NCBI RefSeq assembly: GCF_019931065.1
Contig: NZ_JAIOUQ010000007.1
Coordinates: 183,623-247,622 of the forward strand
Source: Methanobacterium spitsbergense
GTDB taxonomy: Archaea > Methanobacteriota > Methanobacteria > Methanobacteriales > Methanobacteriaceae
Reading direction: 5' to 3'
Length of the DNA stretch: 64,000 bases
Part shown: positions 18,299 to 30,042 of the stretch, one piece after another
Layout: every line of letters starts with the position of its first letter
Position numbering within the stretch: the first letter of the stretch is position 1
Position numbers and translations under genes: made by a program
The notes under the pieces: generated by a model
Database searches by the model: none
What the model was told of the DNA's origin: nothing
What the model saw: the letters and a program-made list of their open reading frames with translations, nothing else

Positions 18299-19474
18299 GT
18301 GAAATACTTGGTAAGCCCGTTCAATAAAGAAGCAAAAATAAAGTTTCCAGAAGAGATAACTGTATATGATACAACATTAAGAGATGGTGAACAAACTCCC
18401 GGTGTGTGTTTAAGAACTCCAGAAAAGCTTAAAATTGCTAATAAGCTTGATGAAGTAGGAATACATCAAATTGAAGCAGGATTTCCTGTGGTATCCAATG
18501 AAGAAAAGAGATCTGTTCAAGCTATTGTTAAAGAAGGTTTAAACGCAAAGATACTTTGTCTGTCACGTACTAAAAAATCAGATATTGACACTGCTATTGA
18601 CTGCGATGTCGATGGTGTTATAACCTTCATGGGAACATCGGATCTACATTTGAAACACAAAATAAAGATGAGTCGGGAAGAAATACTGAATGTTTGTATG
18701 AATTCAATTGAACATGCTAAGGATCATGGATTATTTGTTGCATTCTCTGCTGAAGATGCAACCAGAACAGATCTTGATTTTTTGAAAAAAATATACAAAC
18801 GTGCAGATGATTTTGGTGTAGATAGAGTTCATATTGCAGATACTGTAGGAGCCATTAGTCCATATGGGATGGATTATCTTGTAAAGGAAGTAAGGTCTAC
18901 AATCAAAGCGGATATTGCACTTCATTGTCATAACGACTTTGGAATGGCTCTTTCTAATTCAATAGCAGGATTACTGGCAGGTGCAAATGCAGTTTCAACA
19001 ACTGTTAACGGAATTGGTGAGAGGGCAGGGAATACTTCATTAGAAGAATTGATCATGTCTTTAAAAATCATATATGGTGTTGATTTAGATTTTGATATTA
19101 GCAAATTCTATGAACTTTCAAAACTCGTTGAATCACTAACCCATATGAAAATACCATACAACAAACCCATAGTTGGCAAAAATATATTCCGCCACGAGTC
19201 AGGAATACATGTTGATGCTGTTATTGAAGAACCTTTAACCTATGAACCATTTTTACCAGAATTAATAGGACATCAACGTAGAATTGTTCTTGGAAAACAT
19301 TCAGGCTGCAGAGCTGTCAGAGCGAAGCTTGATGAGTGTGGAATAGATGTTACTAAGGATGAACTTTGTAAAATTGTTGAACAGGTTAAAAATAAGAGGG
19401 AAGAAGGTAAATACATCAATGATGAGATATTTAACACCATTGTTCGGTCAGTTAGGGGGCCTTTTGAACTTTAA
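18299..19474 (+). CDS. aksA: homocitrate synthase, coenzyme B pathway
   Basis: 391 residues of the LeuA/NifV/AksA family: YDTTLRDGEQTPG near residue 25 (metal and ketoacid binding), HCHND near 206, NGIGERAGN near 242 and the C-terminal HESGIHVDA and GKHSG motifs. It condenses 2-oxoglutarate with acetyl-CoA and homologues during synthesis of the 7-mercaptoheptanoyl chain of coenzyme B. The short length, without the LeuA regulatory domain, and the following homoaconitase-type large subunit support AksA over LeuA or CimA. GTG start behind AAGGTGGG. Confidence 0.86.
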   Translation: MKYLVSPFNKEAKIKFPEEITVYDTTLRDGEQTPGVCLRTPEKLKIANKLDEVGIHQIEAGFPVVSNEEKRSVQAIVKEGLNAKILCLSRTKKSDIDTAIDCDVDGVITFMGTSDLHLKHKIKMSREEILNVCMNSIEHAKDHGLFVAFSAEDATRTDLDFLKKIYKRADDFGVDRVHIADTVGAISPYGMDYLVKEVRSTIKADIALHCHNDFGMALSNSIAGLLAGANAVSTTVNGIGERAGNTSLEELIMSLKIIYGVDLDFDISKFYELSKLVESLTHMKIPYNKPIVGKNIFRHESGIHVDAVIEEPLTYEPFLPELIGHQRRIVLGKHSGCRAVRAKLDECGIDVTKDELCKIVEQVKNKREEGKYINDEIFNTIVRSVRGPFEL

Positions 19475-19563
19475 TTAAATTATAAGAGGTTATTAAACAT
19501 TCTTATCAAAAATAATCTTAATGTATAAATAATGTTTTAAAAACTTCTAAAGGATTAATCACT

Positions 19564-20808
19564 ATGAACATAACCGAAAAAATTCTTGCAAAGGGAGCAA
19601 ATAAGAAAACAGTCAATCCTGGTGAAATAATTGAGGTTGATGTTGATCTGGCAATGTCACACGATGGAACATCTCCACCCACCATTAACACTTTCAAAAA
19701 AATTTCTGATAAAGTGTGGGATCCTGACAAAATTGTTATAATCTGCGATCATACTGTACCTCCAAATACTATTGGATCAGCAGAATTCCATAAAGTTACA
19801 AGAAAGTTTGCCAGAGAACAGGGTATAAAAAAATATTTTAATCATGGGGAAGGGATATGCCATCAAGTACTTCCAGAATTTGGATTTATAAAACCAGGTT
19901 CCATCGTTGTAGGTGCTGATTCACACACATGTACACACGGCGCATTTGGAGCATTTGCAACTGGAATGGGTGCAACTGATATGGCATTTGTTTTTGCAAC
20001 GGGTAAAACATGGTTTCGAGTACCTGAAGCTTTTAAAATCAATGTTGAAGGTAAATTAGGCAAATATATCACAGCTAAAGATGTTATACTCAATATAATC
20101 GGGGAAATAGGCACATTTGGTGCAACTTACAAGACACTAGAATTTCAGGGAAGTACAATTGAACAAATGGATGTATCTGGTAGAATGACCATGTGCAATA
20201 TGGCAATTGAGAGCGGCGCAAAGAATGGTATAATGGAGCCTAACAAAGCGATTCTACAGTATTTACAGGATAGAAACGTTAAATCATTTGATGTTGTAAA
20301 ATCTGATAAAGACTATGTCTACGAAAAAGAATATGAATTTCAAGTAGACGATATGGAACCACAAATCGCCTGTCCGCACAATGTTGACAATGTTGAAAAT
20401 ATTTCCAAAGTTGAGGGCAAAACAATTAATCAGGCGTTTATAGGCTCATGTACAAATGGTCGTTTAGAAGATTTGGTACAAGCTGGAGAAGTACTTAAGG
20501 GAAAAAAGGTACATGAAGATGTAAGACTTATTATAATACCTGCTTCAGCTGAAATCTACAGACAAGCTCTTCATAATGGTCTCATAGATACTTTTATGGA
20601 TTCTGGAGCAATAATATGTAACCCTGGATGCGGGCCGTGTCTTGGAGGTCATATGGGTGTTCTTGGATCAAAGGAAGTATGTATAGCAACTACCAATAGA
20701 AACTTCTTAGGAAGAATGGGTGACCCTGAATCTGAAGTTTTCTTAGCAAATCCTGCTGTTGTGGCTGTTTCAGCAATTTATGGCGAAATTAAAGATCCTA
20801 GAGGTTAA
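19564..20808 (+). CDS. aksD: homoaconitase/isopropylmalate isomerase-type large subunit
   Basis: 414 residues of the LeuC-like archaeal large subunit. The [4Fe-4S] ligands are visible: one Cys in GSCTNGR near residue 296 and two in CNPGCGPCLGG near 355. It converts homocitrate-type acids through homoaconitate to homoisocitrate in coenzyme B synthesis; related enzymes serve leucine synthesis. Adjacency to aksA favours AksD. The small subunit (AksE) is not in this window. It ends one base before the next gene, so the two are probably translated together. Confidence 0.82.
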   Translation: MNITEKILAKGANKKTVNPGEIIEVDVDLAMSHDGTSPPTINTFKKISDKVWDPDKIVIICDHTVPPNTIGSAEFHKVTRKFAREQGIKKYFNHGEGICHQVLPEFGFIKPGSIVVGADSHTCTHGAFGAFATGMGATDMAFVFATGKTWFRVPEAFKINVEGKLGKYITAKDVILNIIGEIGTFGATYKTLEFQGSTIEQMDVSGRMTMCNMAIESGAKNGIMEPNKAILQYLQDRNVKSFDVVKSDKDYVYEKEYEFQVDDMEPQIACPHNVDNVENISKVEGKTINQAFIGSCTNGRLEDLVQAGEVLKGKKVHEDVRLIIIPASAEIYRQALHNGLIDTFMDSGAIICNPGCGPCLGGHMGVLGSKEVCIATTNRNFLGRMGDPESEVFLANPAVVAVSAIYGEIKDPRG

Positions 20809-20809
20809 A

Positions 20810-21343
20810 ATGGAACAAAATATTCTTGATGGTATCCTGAAAATTGAAAAAGAAGTGGGAAAACTTTCAAACGCCCAGAAAATACTTTTAACCACAGATG
20901 GTTCTGTAACAACCATACTCGATGTAATACGGGGCCATGTTAGGATAGAAACACTAGAACAGAAATTTATTGAAGCAGATTCTAAAATGGCTCAATTACT
21001 AAATATTGAAGTGGGAGACACAGTAAATTATAGGGTTGTTGTTATCGAAACTCAAGAGCCATTAATCTATGCAATTTCACTTATAGCTGTTGACAGACTT
21101 GAAAATGAATTTAAAGAGGATTTAATAAGGGCAGACATGCCAATTGGTAGGATACTCCGGAAACATAATATTGAATCTCGTAGAGAAATTAAATCTGTTT
21201 ATTATGAGGAACAAGAACCCGAGCTTAAAAAGATATTCAAAGAAGATTCTACAATGCTTACTAGGACCTACAACATAATTCATAACAATGAAATTTTGAT
21301 TTGGTTGAAAGAGACATTTCCATATAAACATTTCAGAGATTGA
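20810..21343 (+). CDS. DUF98 chorismate-lyase-like protein
   Basis: 177 residues, soluble. The fold pattern (ILDVIRGHVRIETLEQK early, NYRVVVIETQEPLIYAISLI in the centre, basic IGRILRKHNIESRREI and a final TRTYNIIHNNEILIWLKETFP) matches the archaeal DUF98 chorismate lyase-like family. Known members form 4-hydroxybenzoate from chorismate for methanopterin, so this would serve a second C1 cofactor next to the coenzyme B genes. The start is the ATG at 20810 directly after the aksD stop; the GAGGT overlapping the aksD end serves as binding site. Confidence 0.72.
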   Translation: MEQNILDGILKIEKEVGKLSNAQKILLTTDGSVTTILDVIRGHVRIETLEQKFIEADSKMAQLLNIEVGDTVNYRVVVIETQEPLIYAISLIAVDRLENEFKEDLIRADMPIGRILRKHNIESRREIKSVYYEEQEPELKKIFKEDSTMLTRTYNIIHNNEILIWLKETFPYKHFRD

Positions 21344-21404
21344 ATTATAGATTTAATTTTGATAAAGTTTATTCAAGAAATTAAACTGGATACAAGTGGT
21401 TAAA

Positions 21405-22394
21405 ATGGGCGTAAAATTCAGAGATATAATATCCCCTGAAAGTATAAAATTTGAACAATTAGAATCTAAAATTGTTGCATTAGATGCAGCAAATATAATC
21501 TATCAATTTCTTTCAAGTATAAGACAGGTTGATGGAACACCATTAATGGATCAAAATGGTAACATCACATCACATTTTAGTGGAATACTTTACAGAACTT
21601 CATCACTCATTGAAAAGGGTATCAGGCCGGTTTATATCTTTGATGGTACTTCGGATATATTGAAAAAGGGTACTCAGGATAAACGAAGAGAAGTAAAGGA
21701 AGAATCTCAGAAAAAAATGGAAAAGGCTCTTGAAGAGGGTAGAATAGAAGATGCAAGAAAATATGCTGTTAGAACATCAAGGATGTCTCCAAAAATTGTT
21801 GAAGGGTCTAAAAAACTTCTGGAATTATTAGGAGTTCCATATATACAAGCTAGGGGTGAAGGTGAAGCTCAAGCATCGTATATGGTTGAAAATGGGGATG
21901 CATGGTGTGTTGGATCACAGGATTACGATTGTATACTATTCGGAGCCACAAAAATGGTTAGAAACCTAACTATAACCGGTGGAAAGTCGAATCTTGAATT
22001 AATTGACTTAAAAAAGGTATTAGAAAATCTTGGAATAACTAGGGAACAACTCGTTGATATTGCAATACTTGTTGGAACAGATTTTAATCTGGGAGTTAAA
22101 GGAATAGGTGCAAAAACAGGATTAAAACTTATCAAAGAACATGAAAATATTTTTAATGTAATAAATAAGCTTGACATTGAAATGGAAGTTGAACCAGAAA
22201 TTTTAAGGAATATATTCCTTAAACATGAGGTTGAACCAGATTATAGTTTGAAATGGAAGTCCCCGGATACTGAGGGAGTTGTTCGCTTTTTATGTGGTGA
22301 TCATGACTTTTCAGAGGTCAGGGTTTTGAGTGCTCTTGATAAATTCAAAAAAATAGACAACAAACAGAAGAGTCTAAAGGACTGGTTTGGATAA
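21405..22394 (+). CDS. fen: flap endonuclease 1
   Basis: 329 residues with the FEN-1 order: MGVKFRDI start (normally the true N-terminus), N region with ALDAANIIYQF and YIFDG, I region with GEGEAQAS near residue 153, GSQDYDCILFGA near 170, and the HhH segment GTDFNLGVKGIGAKTG near 225. The C-terminus ends KSLKDWFG preceded by Gln, a PCNA-interacting box. It removes 5' flaps at Okazaki fragments. ATG 21405 is preferred over an in-frame GTG nine bases upstream because of the MGVK start. Confidence 0.95.
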   Translation: MGVKFRDIISPESIKFEQLESKIVALDAANIIYQFLSSIRQVDGTPLMDQNGNITSHFSGILYRTSSLIEKGIRPVYIFDGTSDILKKGTQDKRREVKEESQKKMEKALEEGRIEDARKYAVRTSRMSPKIVEGSKKLLELLGVPYIQARGEGEAQASYMVENGDAWCVGSQDYDCILFGATKMVRNLTITGGKSNLELIDLKKVLENLGITREQLVDIAILVGTDFNLGVKGIGAKTGLKLIKEHENIFNVINKLDIEMEVEPEILRNIFLKHEVEPDYSLKWKSPDTEGVVRFLCGDHDFSEVRVLSALDKFKKIDNKQKSLKDWFG

Positions 22395-22427
22395 AATTTA
22401 TAATTTTTATTTTTTTAAGTAAAATAG

Positions 22428-23033
22428 TTAAAAAGCAGGATATTCTCCAAAAAACTCTGCAGCATATCTCTGGGCTCTTATTACTTGTGAAGGATATTTA
22501 ATTTTAAGTTTATCTTCAAATTCTGATCTATTCCTTGAACCTGCTATTGCCTTCATCACTTCAAGATAAACATTTGTTGAATTTTCTGTTGGTCTGCATG
22601 GCATTTCAAGAGTAATACATACATCATTCCTTTTAAAAAAATTGGTTCTTAAATATGGTGCCACAGAACTTATTAGAACATTGTGCTCCAGCTCTATTAA
22701 CGGAGGTACACCTACCTTTTTTTTCCTTTCTATGTCTATGAGTTTAAGGTAACTCTCAGGTTTATAACAGTGTAATTCAACGTATATCTCAGGCTTATGG
22801 GTTTTTATAAGTTTTAATATCTTTTCACCCATTGGAGAATGATAATAGAGGGGGTTTAATGTGCTAATATATTTGGTTTCAGGACAATTGTAAAGAAGGA
22901 GTTTTCCATCTTTAACATCGTTTTCATCAAGAAGTTGAATTAGATTTAGGGTGGTTAAACCCTCTTTTCCATGAACTCCTCCTACAAAAACACGTGTAGG
23001 CCCTGATCCTTTATCAATTACCTTTGAGAACAT
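22428..23033 (-). CDS. DUF2119 family protein
   Basis: About 201 residues. The segment VFVGGVHGKEGLTTL near residue 15 and VELHCYKPESY near 90, with a later LEMPCR, are reminiscent of zinc carboxypeptidase/succinylglutamate desuccinylase-like folds (H..E and a distant H). It matches what I know as methanogen DUF2119; activity is unproven. The start is uncertain: ATG 23033 with a close GGGAT, versus in-frame TTGs up to 23093 that would overlap ahcY by up to 19 bases. It lies directly downstream of ahcY, likely the same transcript. Confidence 0.65.
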   Translation of the reverse strand: MFSKVIDKGSGPTRVFVGGVHGKEGLTTLNLIQLLDENDVKDGKLLLYNCPETKYISTLNPLYYHSPMGEKILKLIKTHKPEIYVELHCYKPESYLKLIDIERKKKVGVPPLIELEHNVLISSVAPYLRTNFFKRNDVCITLEMPCRPTENSTNVYLEVMKAIAGSRNRSEFEDKLKIKYPSQVIRAQRYAAEFFGEYPAF

Positions 23034-23074
23034 AATATCCCGAATTCTTAATTTTAGGGTAAAATCAATTTTTA

Positions 23075-24328
23075 TTATGTTCCTTCTTCCCAATTTTTGA
23101 GATAAGCAACCTGTTCAGTGGTTAAACTATCTATGTTAATGTCCATGGCTTTTAATTTAAGTTTTGCTACATGAATATCTGTTTCATCTAATGTTTTATA
23201 GACTCCTACGTCAAGTTTGTTGTTTAAAAGATATTTGGCTGCGAGGGTTTGCATTGCAAAGCTCATGTCCATTATTTCTGCTGGATGCCCCTGTCCACGT
23301 TCGCCTGCAAGGTTAACTAATCTTCCATCAGCTAAGAGGTATAGTTTCCTGCCATCTTCCATTACAAATTCTTTTATATCTGGTTTCAACATTTTAGTTG
23401 ATTTAGACATCTTTTCAAGGTCTTCTTTGTTGATCTCTACATTGAAGTGTCCTGAGTTGGCTAGTATGCAACCATCTTTCATATATTTGAAATCATCTCC
23501 AGATACAACATCAACGTTTCCAGTAACTGTTACAAGCATATCTGCTTCTTTAACAGCTTCTCTAATTGTCATCACTCTGTAACCATCCATCCTAGCTTCA
23601 AGTGCTCTTATTGGATCTATTTCTGTTACAATAACGTTGGCACCTAAACCATCTGCTCTCATGGCTACTCCACGACCGCACCATCCATATCCACAGACTA
23701 CAATGGTTTTTCCTGCAATCAATACATTGGTTGAGCCCATTATGGAGTCAAAAGTAGATTGTCCTGTACCATAACGATTGTCAAAAAGGTACTTCATATA
23801 AGAATCATTTACAGCCATTACGGGGAATTTCAATGCTTTATCTTGGTGCATTGATTTCAGTCTATGTATTCCGGTTGTTGTTTCCTCACAAGCCCCAATT
23901 ATCTTATCCATCAGTTCTTTCCTTTCTCTATGAACGAGGAATATCATATCTGCACCATCATCAATCAAGATGTCTGGTTCGTGATCAAGTACTTTGTTAA
24001 TGTTTTCATAATATTCTTCATTTGTTTCGCCTCTCCAACCATACATATGAAGTCCTAATGCCGCACCAGCTGCAGTTGCATCGTCTTGAGTTGAAAGCGG
24101 GTTACAACCGGTCATTGCAACTTCAGCACCTCCTTCATGGAGAGTTAAACCCAGATTAATTGTTTTTGGTTCTAAGTGTAAGCAAGATGCAATTGTAATG
24201 CCTTCAAATGGTTTTTCTTCTTGAAATTCTTTTTTTATATGTTCAAGAACTGGCATGTGTCTTTGAACCCATTCAATCTTCCTTTTACCTTCCGGTGCTA
24301 ATGATATATCCTTTACATTGTAACTCAT
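23075..24328 (-). CDS. ahcY: adenosylhomocysteinase (or S-inosylhomocysteine hydrolase)
   Basis: 417 residues of the SAHH family. NAD-binding GYGWCGRG near residue 214, substrate residues in CLHLEPKT near 50 and [18 protein letters not shown] near 175, and GHFNVEI near 300. It splits the product of SAM-dependent methylation. In methanogens some members prefer S-inosylhomocysteine after deamination; sequence by eye cannot settle this. ATG 24328 has GAAGGATG upstream; the earlier ATG at 24343 lies within that binding site. Confidence 0.9.
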   Translation of the reverse strand: MSYNVKDISLAPEGKRKIEWVQRHMPVLEHIKKEFQEEKPFEGITIASCLHLEPKTINLGLTLHEGGAEVAMTGCNPLSTQDDATAAGAALGLHMYGWRGETNEEYYENINKVLDHEPDILIDDGADMIFLVHRERKELMDKIIGACEETTTGIHRLKSMHQDKALKFPVMAVNDSYMKYLFDNRYGTGQSTFDSIMGSTNVLIAGKTIVVCGYGWCGRGVAMRADGLGANVIVTEIDPIRALEARMDGYRVMTIREAVKEADMLVTVTGNVDVVSGDDFKYMKDGCILANSGHFNVEINKEDLEKMSKSTKMLKPDIKEFVMEDGRKLYLLADGRLVNLAGERGQGHPAEIMDMSFAMQTLAAKYLLNNKLDVGVYKTLDETDIHVAKLKLKAMDINIDSLTTEQVAYLKNWEEGT

Positions 24329-24519
24329 GGTTTCATCCTTCAAAATTGTTATTCAAGTAAATAAAATATCTAAATGAGTTTAAAAATGGATAGTAATTTT
24401 TTTTTCAATTAAATTTAATATATGATCTGTGTATATTTAAACTTTTTAATTAGCATAAAAAATATTTATTAAATTTGGAATGAACTCTAAATTGGAAATA
24501 TATGATTAAAAATAGAAAT

Positions 24520-24541
24520 ATTAGGGGAATTCCCCCTAATT
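24520..24541 (-). terminator. hairpin after cdc48
   Basis: Inverted repeat ATTAGGGG / CCCCTAAT around an AATT core, followed on the minus strand by a T-rich stretch ending TATTTTT. It begins about 35 bases after the cdc48 stop and resembles an intrinsic terminator. Confidence 0.55.
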
Positions 24542-24574
24542 CAATTGATTTTGTTGAATAATTTATTTAGATGT

Positions 24575-26764
<2,190 letters not shown>

Positions 26765-27062
26765 ATAAAACCCCTCCATTTACTATCCGTATGTCAGGTT
26801 GAATACTTATAATCGTATAAAAAAGATTTTAACTTCTATTCATATTTTAGTTAACTTATGTTACTATAACCTTGTTTTTTCTAACATATATATATTGTGT
26901 TTTAGTGTTAAAAAATTTGTCGAATGTTATAATTAGTAATAATAAAAAAATATTAACATTCTAATAGGTTTATAGAACAAAAAATTAACTTAAACTTAGT
27001 AAATCCAAAATTAACTAAAAATAACTAAAATTATAATGAATAGTCTTGGAATAGGTGTAATC

Positions 27063-28367
27063 CTAACGTATTTGGCTTCCAAATCCCATTAACAATTTTT
27101 CTACTGCAATGGATGCATTTTCATTTATTATAGAATATCTTATTGTAACGCTTACATTTCCCTGGGCAATCTGATTGCCTTGGTAAGTGTCTATTACTTT
27201 AGCATCAACTACGTCCTGTAAACTGTTGACTGTATTGGCTATAATATCTGGATTGCATCCTTTTGGGAAAGTCCCAGAAATATCGTAACTTTTTTTTGTG
27301 TAATTGTCCAACTTCCATTGGAGGAGTTCCTCATTGTTTAAAACTTCTACATTAGATAATTTAAGACGAGTAGAGGTTTTGTTTTTTGTTAATGTTAAAA
27401 AATCTGGTGTAAGTTTATCTAAAATCCCTATGTGTACTTTTCCTGAGTAGATATGTCTCAAACCTACTTCTCGGCCCATCTGTTTTTTGAGGGTACTCAC
27501 CTCTTCAGTAAGAACAGATATAGCTTTATCTGATCTTCCCAGAGCAGATTCAAGATCATCAAGATGTTTTGCTGCAGAACTCATTGAACTAACAAACTCT
27601 TCCTGATTTTCAGTAGCGATCAGATCTTTAAGTTCGGTGAATGTGTTTAGGAAAGTTTCATGTGTTTCTTTGATATAAATGTTCTTAGTCTGTATAGAAT
27701 ACACTAAATAAGGATTTTGTGCAGTTATTCTAGCAATTGTATCTAACATTAAATTGTAAATTGGGCTTGCGAATTTTCTAGATTCTTTAATATCTATATC
27801 TAGTTTTTCAATTGTCCTTGCAATACTAATATATGCAAAATGAGTGAGTCCCTGTACTATGCTCATCATCCTATCATGTATATCTGGAGTTGTAACGATA
27901 ATCCTAGCATTTTCTGATTCAAGAAATTGAAATACTTTATCATACCATTCCCCAGTTTTAATAGGTGTCAGCACAATTACCTGCCCATCAAGAGTTCTAA
28001 TTCTAGGACCAAACATGGGATGGCAAGGGAGAACTTCAACACCTTTAGCTGCATATTCCTGCATTATTTCTGAGGGTTCCTTTTTTACAGACGTAACATC
28101 CATAATTAAGGATCCTTCTTTCATTACAGGTCCAATCTCTCTAATAGTGTCTGGTGTAGCATCAATGGGTACGGATATAATAACAATATCTGCAATGGAT
28201 GCTGCCTTAATATTATCTTGAATATACTCTACACCTAATTTCTTAGACACAGATTCGCCAGTAACTTCGTTTCTTCCAGTAACAACTATGTCTAAACCTT
28301 TTCTACTTAAAAACGTAGCTATCCACTTTCCAAGGCCTCTAGTGCCTCCAATTACGGCTATTTTCAA
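27063..28367 (-). CDS. tyrA: prephenate dehydrogenase with C-terminal extension
   Basis: 434 residues. Residues 1-~165 form an NAD(P) Rossmann domain beginning AVIGGTRGLGKW, with HPMFGP near 140. Residues ~165-270 form the helical TyrA dimer domain. It makes 4-hydroxyphenylpyruvate for tyrosine. The last ~170 residues are not part of bacterial TyrA; the end (SYDISGTFPKGCNPD, then VIDTYQGNQI and VTIRYSI) resembles a ferredoxin-like fold of the FDX-ACB kind, possibly regulatory. TTG 28367 is preferred over ATG 28382 because GGGGAAC is correctly spaced for it. Confidence 0.82.
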   Translation of the reverse strand: MKIAVIGGTRGLGKWIATFLSRKGLDIVVTGRNEVTGESVSKKLGVEYIQDNIKAASIADIVIISVPIDATPDTIREIGPVMKEGSLIMDVTSVKKEPSEIMQEYAAKGVEVLPCHPMFGPRIRTLDGQVIVLTPIKTGEWYDKVFQFLESENARIIVTTPDIHDRMMSIVQGLTHFAYISIARTIEKLDIDIKESRKFASPIYNLMLDTIARITAQNPYLVYSIQTKNIYIKETHETFLNTFTELKDLIATENQEEFVSSMSSAAKHLDDLESALGRSDKAISVLTEEVSTLKKQMGREVGLRHIYSGKVHIGILDKLTPDFLTLTKNKTSTRLKLSNVEVLNNEELLQWKLDNYTKKSYDISGTFPKGCNPDIIANTVNSLQDVVDAKVIDTYQGNQIAQGNVSVTIRYSIINENASIAVEKLLMGFGSQIR

Positions 28368-28548
28368 AAGAATGTTCCCCATTAATTAATTTTAAGAATG
28401 TTACAATTTACTTAATCCCATAATTCTTGATATGTCTATTAACATCAAGATATAAAAAAATACGGTTTATTACTTAGAATTCAAACATAATAAATTAGAA
28501 TGTAGATATCGATTATGTTAAGAGACTACATCCTGAAAAAAAGGGGCT

Positions 28549-28836
28549 GTGATATCTACTTTGTTTCCATTTATTTTAGGAATTATTTCTATTATAAGTG
28601 CCATTACGGATCATATTGGTCTAATAATATTATCAGTGTTTATAATTACTATTATGAGCTATATCTACTCCAAATATACTTTAATTAAACACCCAGAAAT
28701 GAAGAAAGCTCGGGAAAAATATAAAAAACATCCCATTTACAAGTTTTTAATGATTGCTAGTTATATAATGCTCGGTTTTGCTATCTTTTTAGTTATATTT
28801 ATCTTAATAGTTGTATTATTTAATATAACTTTTTAA
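28549..28836 (+). CDS. small membrane protein, three predicted helices
   Basis: Up to 95 residues: hydrophobic segments at about 3-20, 24-42 and 68-93 with a basic loop (KKAREKYKKH) between the second and third. No signal or catalytic motif. The start is uncertain: GTG 28549 has GGGG only two bases upstream; TTG 28561 is possible. Its stop lies at the edge of repeat copy A. Family not recognised; first of a series of small membrane genes that looks accessory. Confidence 0.5.
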   Translation: MISTLFPFILGIISIISAITDHIGLIILSVFIITIMSYIYSKYTLIKHPEMKKAREKYKKHPIYKFLMIASYIMLGFAIFLVIFILIVVLFNITF

Positions 28837-28839
28837 CTT

Positions 28840-28882
28840 CGATAAATCCATAATACATTCAGTTATTGCTATTCTAATCAAG
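28840..28882 (-). repeat. repeat copy A (degenerate coding tail)
   Basis: On the minus strand it reads IRIAITECIMDLSK, matching copies B, C and D below until the Met, after which it diverges. It is the most decayed copy and has no conserved stop. It lies about 45 bases downstream of the 57-residue gene. Confidence 0.75.
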
Positions 28883-28928
28883 TTTGATTTACTTACTTAC
28901 CCATTGCATTAAATAGGCTTTCAAATCT

Positions 28929-29102
28929 TCAAATAAAATTAAAACCAAATAAAATCTCTAATATTCCGAATACAAAGAATAAAAACATAATTATCATGTT
29001 GAATGTTGTTCTTTTAGCTTTATTTTTATGGATTTGATATAAATTTACAACCCCAATACCTATGAAAGCTATTCCAACTATAACAAATAACACATTATTC
29101 AT
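28929..29102 (-). CDS. 57-residue membrane protein
   Basis: Starts MNNVLFVIVG and has two hydrophobic helices (about 2-20 and 36-57) separated by a basic loop (QIHKNKAKRTT). A good AGGGGA site lies seven bases before the ATG, so it is likely expressed. Flanked by repeat copies A and B. No family recognised. Confidence 0.55.
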   Translation of the reverse strand: MNNVLFVIVGIAFIGIGVVNLYQIHKNKAKRTTFNMIIMFLFFVFGILEILFGFNFI

Positions 29103-29132
29103 ATAATTTCCCCTTCAATCAAATTACATTTA

Positions 29133-29183
29133 TTATAATAACTCATTATATTTCATTATATGCTCTGTTATATCTATTCTGAT
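29133..29183 (-). repeat. repeat copy B (coding tail)
   Basis: Seventeen codons on the minus strand reading IRIDITEHIMKYNELL then TAA. The same frame stays open upstream to an ATG that overlaps the end of the 120-residue gene in another frame. Lies about 15 bases beyond that gene's stop. Confidence 0.8.
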
Positions 29184-29197
29184 GGTGAAATTGTTGA

Positions 29198-29560
29198 TTA
29201 TATCTTTGGTAGGAATCCTTTCCATTTGCGAGGATAGTAATAAGCAAACATAATCAAATACAACAGGAAAATCCCAATTGCGGAATAATACGGGTAATTT
29301 GAGACATATGTAGGATAATATAGATATGTATAAACTAATATTAATCCTGAAAATACAATTAGACCTAACACTACCAGAGAATATATCTTTATAAAATATT
29401 TATATCTTCTAAAAACAGGTAGAATAAAAAAAATCGCCATCGAACCCCATATCCAAGCTGATGGATTCCCCGTCCATGAAATAACTATAAATGATAATAA
29501 AGAACAAAAAGCAATGATAATAGGATACACGTAAACCCTGTAAATTTCAGAATAGTTCAT
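29198..29560 (-). CDS. 120-residue membrane protein, four predicted helices
   Basis: Hydrophobic segments at about 10-28, 33-48, 55-80 and 92-108, rich in Tyr and Ile, ending in a basic tail (PRKWKGFLPK). Only a weak GTGA precedes the ATG. No motif recognised. Lies between repeat copies B and C in the same orientation as its neighbours. Confidence 0.55.
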   Translation of the reverse strand: MNYSEIYRVYVYPIIIAFCSLLSFIVISWTGNPSAWIWGSMAIFFILPVFRRYKYFIKIYSLVVLGLIVFSGLILVYTYLYYPTYVSNYPYYSAIGIFLLYLIMFAYYYPRKWKGFLPKI

Positions 29561-29612
29561 GTATTCACTTTTTATTAATTTAACAAAATCCTCTAAACAT
29601 GAATTATTAATT

Positions 29613-29666
29613 TCATTCTAATAACTCCTTATATTTCATTATATATTCAGTTATTGCTATCCTGAT
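29613..29666 (-). repeat. repeat copy C (coding tail)
   Basis: Eighteen codons on the minus strand reading IRIAITEYIMKYKELLE then TGA. The stop of the upstream membrane gene lies inside this copy in a different frame, so its last residues are read from the repeat. Compared with copy D most differences are synonymous. Confidence 0.85.
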
Positions 29667-30006
29667 TATTTTCAGTATTTAAGTGTAATCTTAATGATTT
29701 TGCGATGTATCCTCCTAAAAATCCCAATATTGGATTAATAATCATCAGTATTATCACTATGGATGTTACAGATCTAAAAATTAGAATTACAGGTAAATAT
29801 CCGAATATAGAACCTGCTAAACCTTCATAAAATCCAAATATTGCTTTGTTTGTTTTAGATAAGTATGTTGCAGTGAAACCTCCCACAATATAAATAAGAA
29901 ATACTAATATGCCCGAACCTGGAATATTTGCCGGTAAAATAAATAGTAAAAAACCAACTAAAAAAATTCCTCCTATTATAGCACTAAGTGTGGAATATCT
30001 TTTCAT
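29647..30006 (-). CDS. 119-residue membrane protein (DUF5518-like)
   Basis: Begins MKRYSTLSAIIGG, with hydrophobic segments at about 7-24, 29-46, 60-80 and 82-102 and small-residue glycine patterns (GGFTATYLS, GLAGSIFGYLP). It resembles small four-helix proteins common in Methanobacterium (DUF5518-like), though I cannot confirm the family. The ATG at 30006 is preferred over 30027 because GGAG lies between them at usable spacing. The C-terminal tail runs into repeat copy C out of the repeat's frame, hinting at an ancestral frameshift. Confidence 0.55.
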   Translation of the reverse strand: MKRYSTLSAIIGGIFLVGFLLFILPANIPGSGILVFLIYIVGGFTATYLSKTNKAIFGFYEGLAGSIFGYLPVILIFRSVTSIVIILMIINPILGFLGGYIAKSLRLHLNTENNQDSNN

Positions 30007-30042
30007 AAAATAACAACTCCGTTTCATACAACCTTTAGAATA

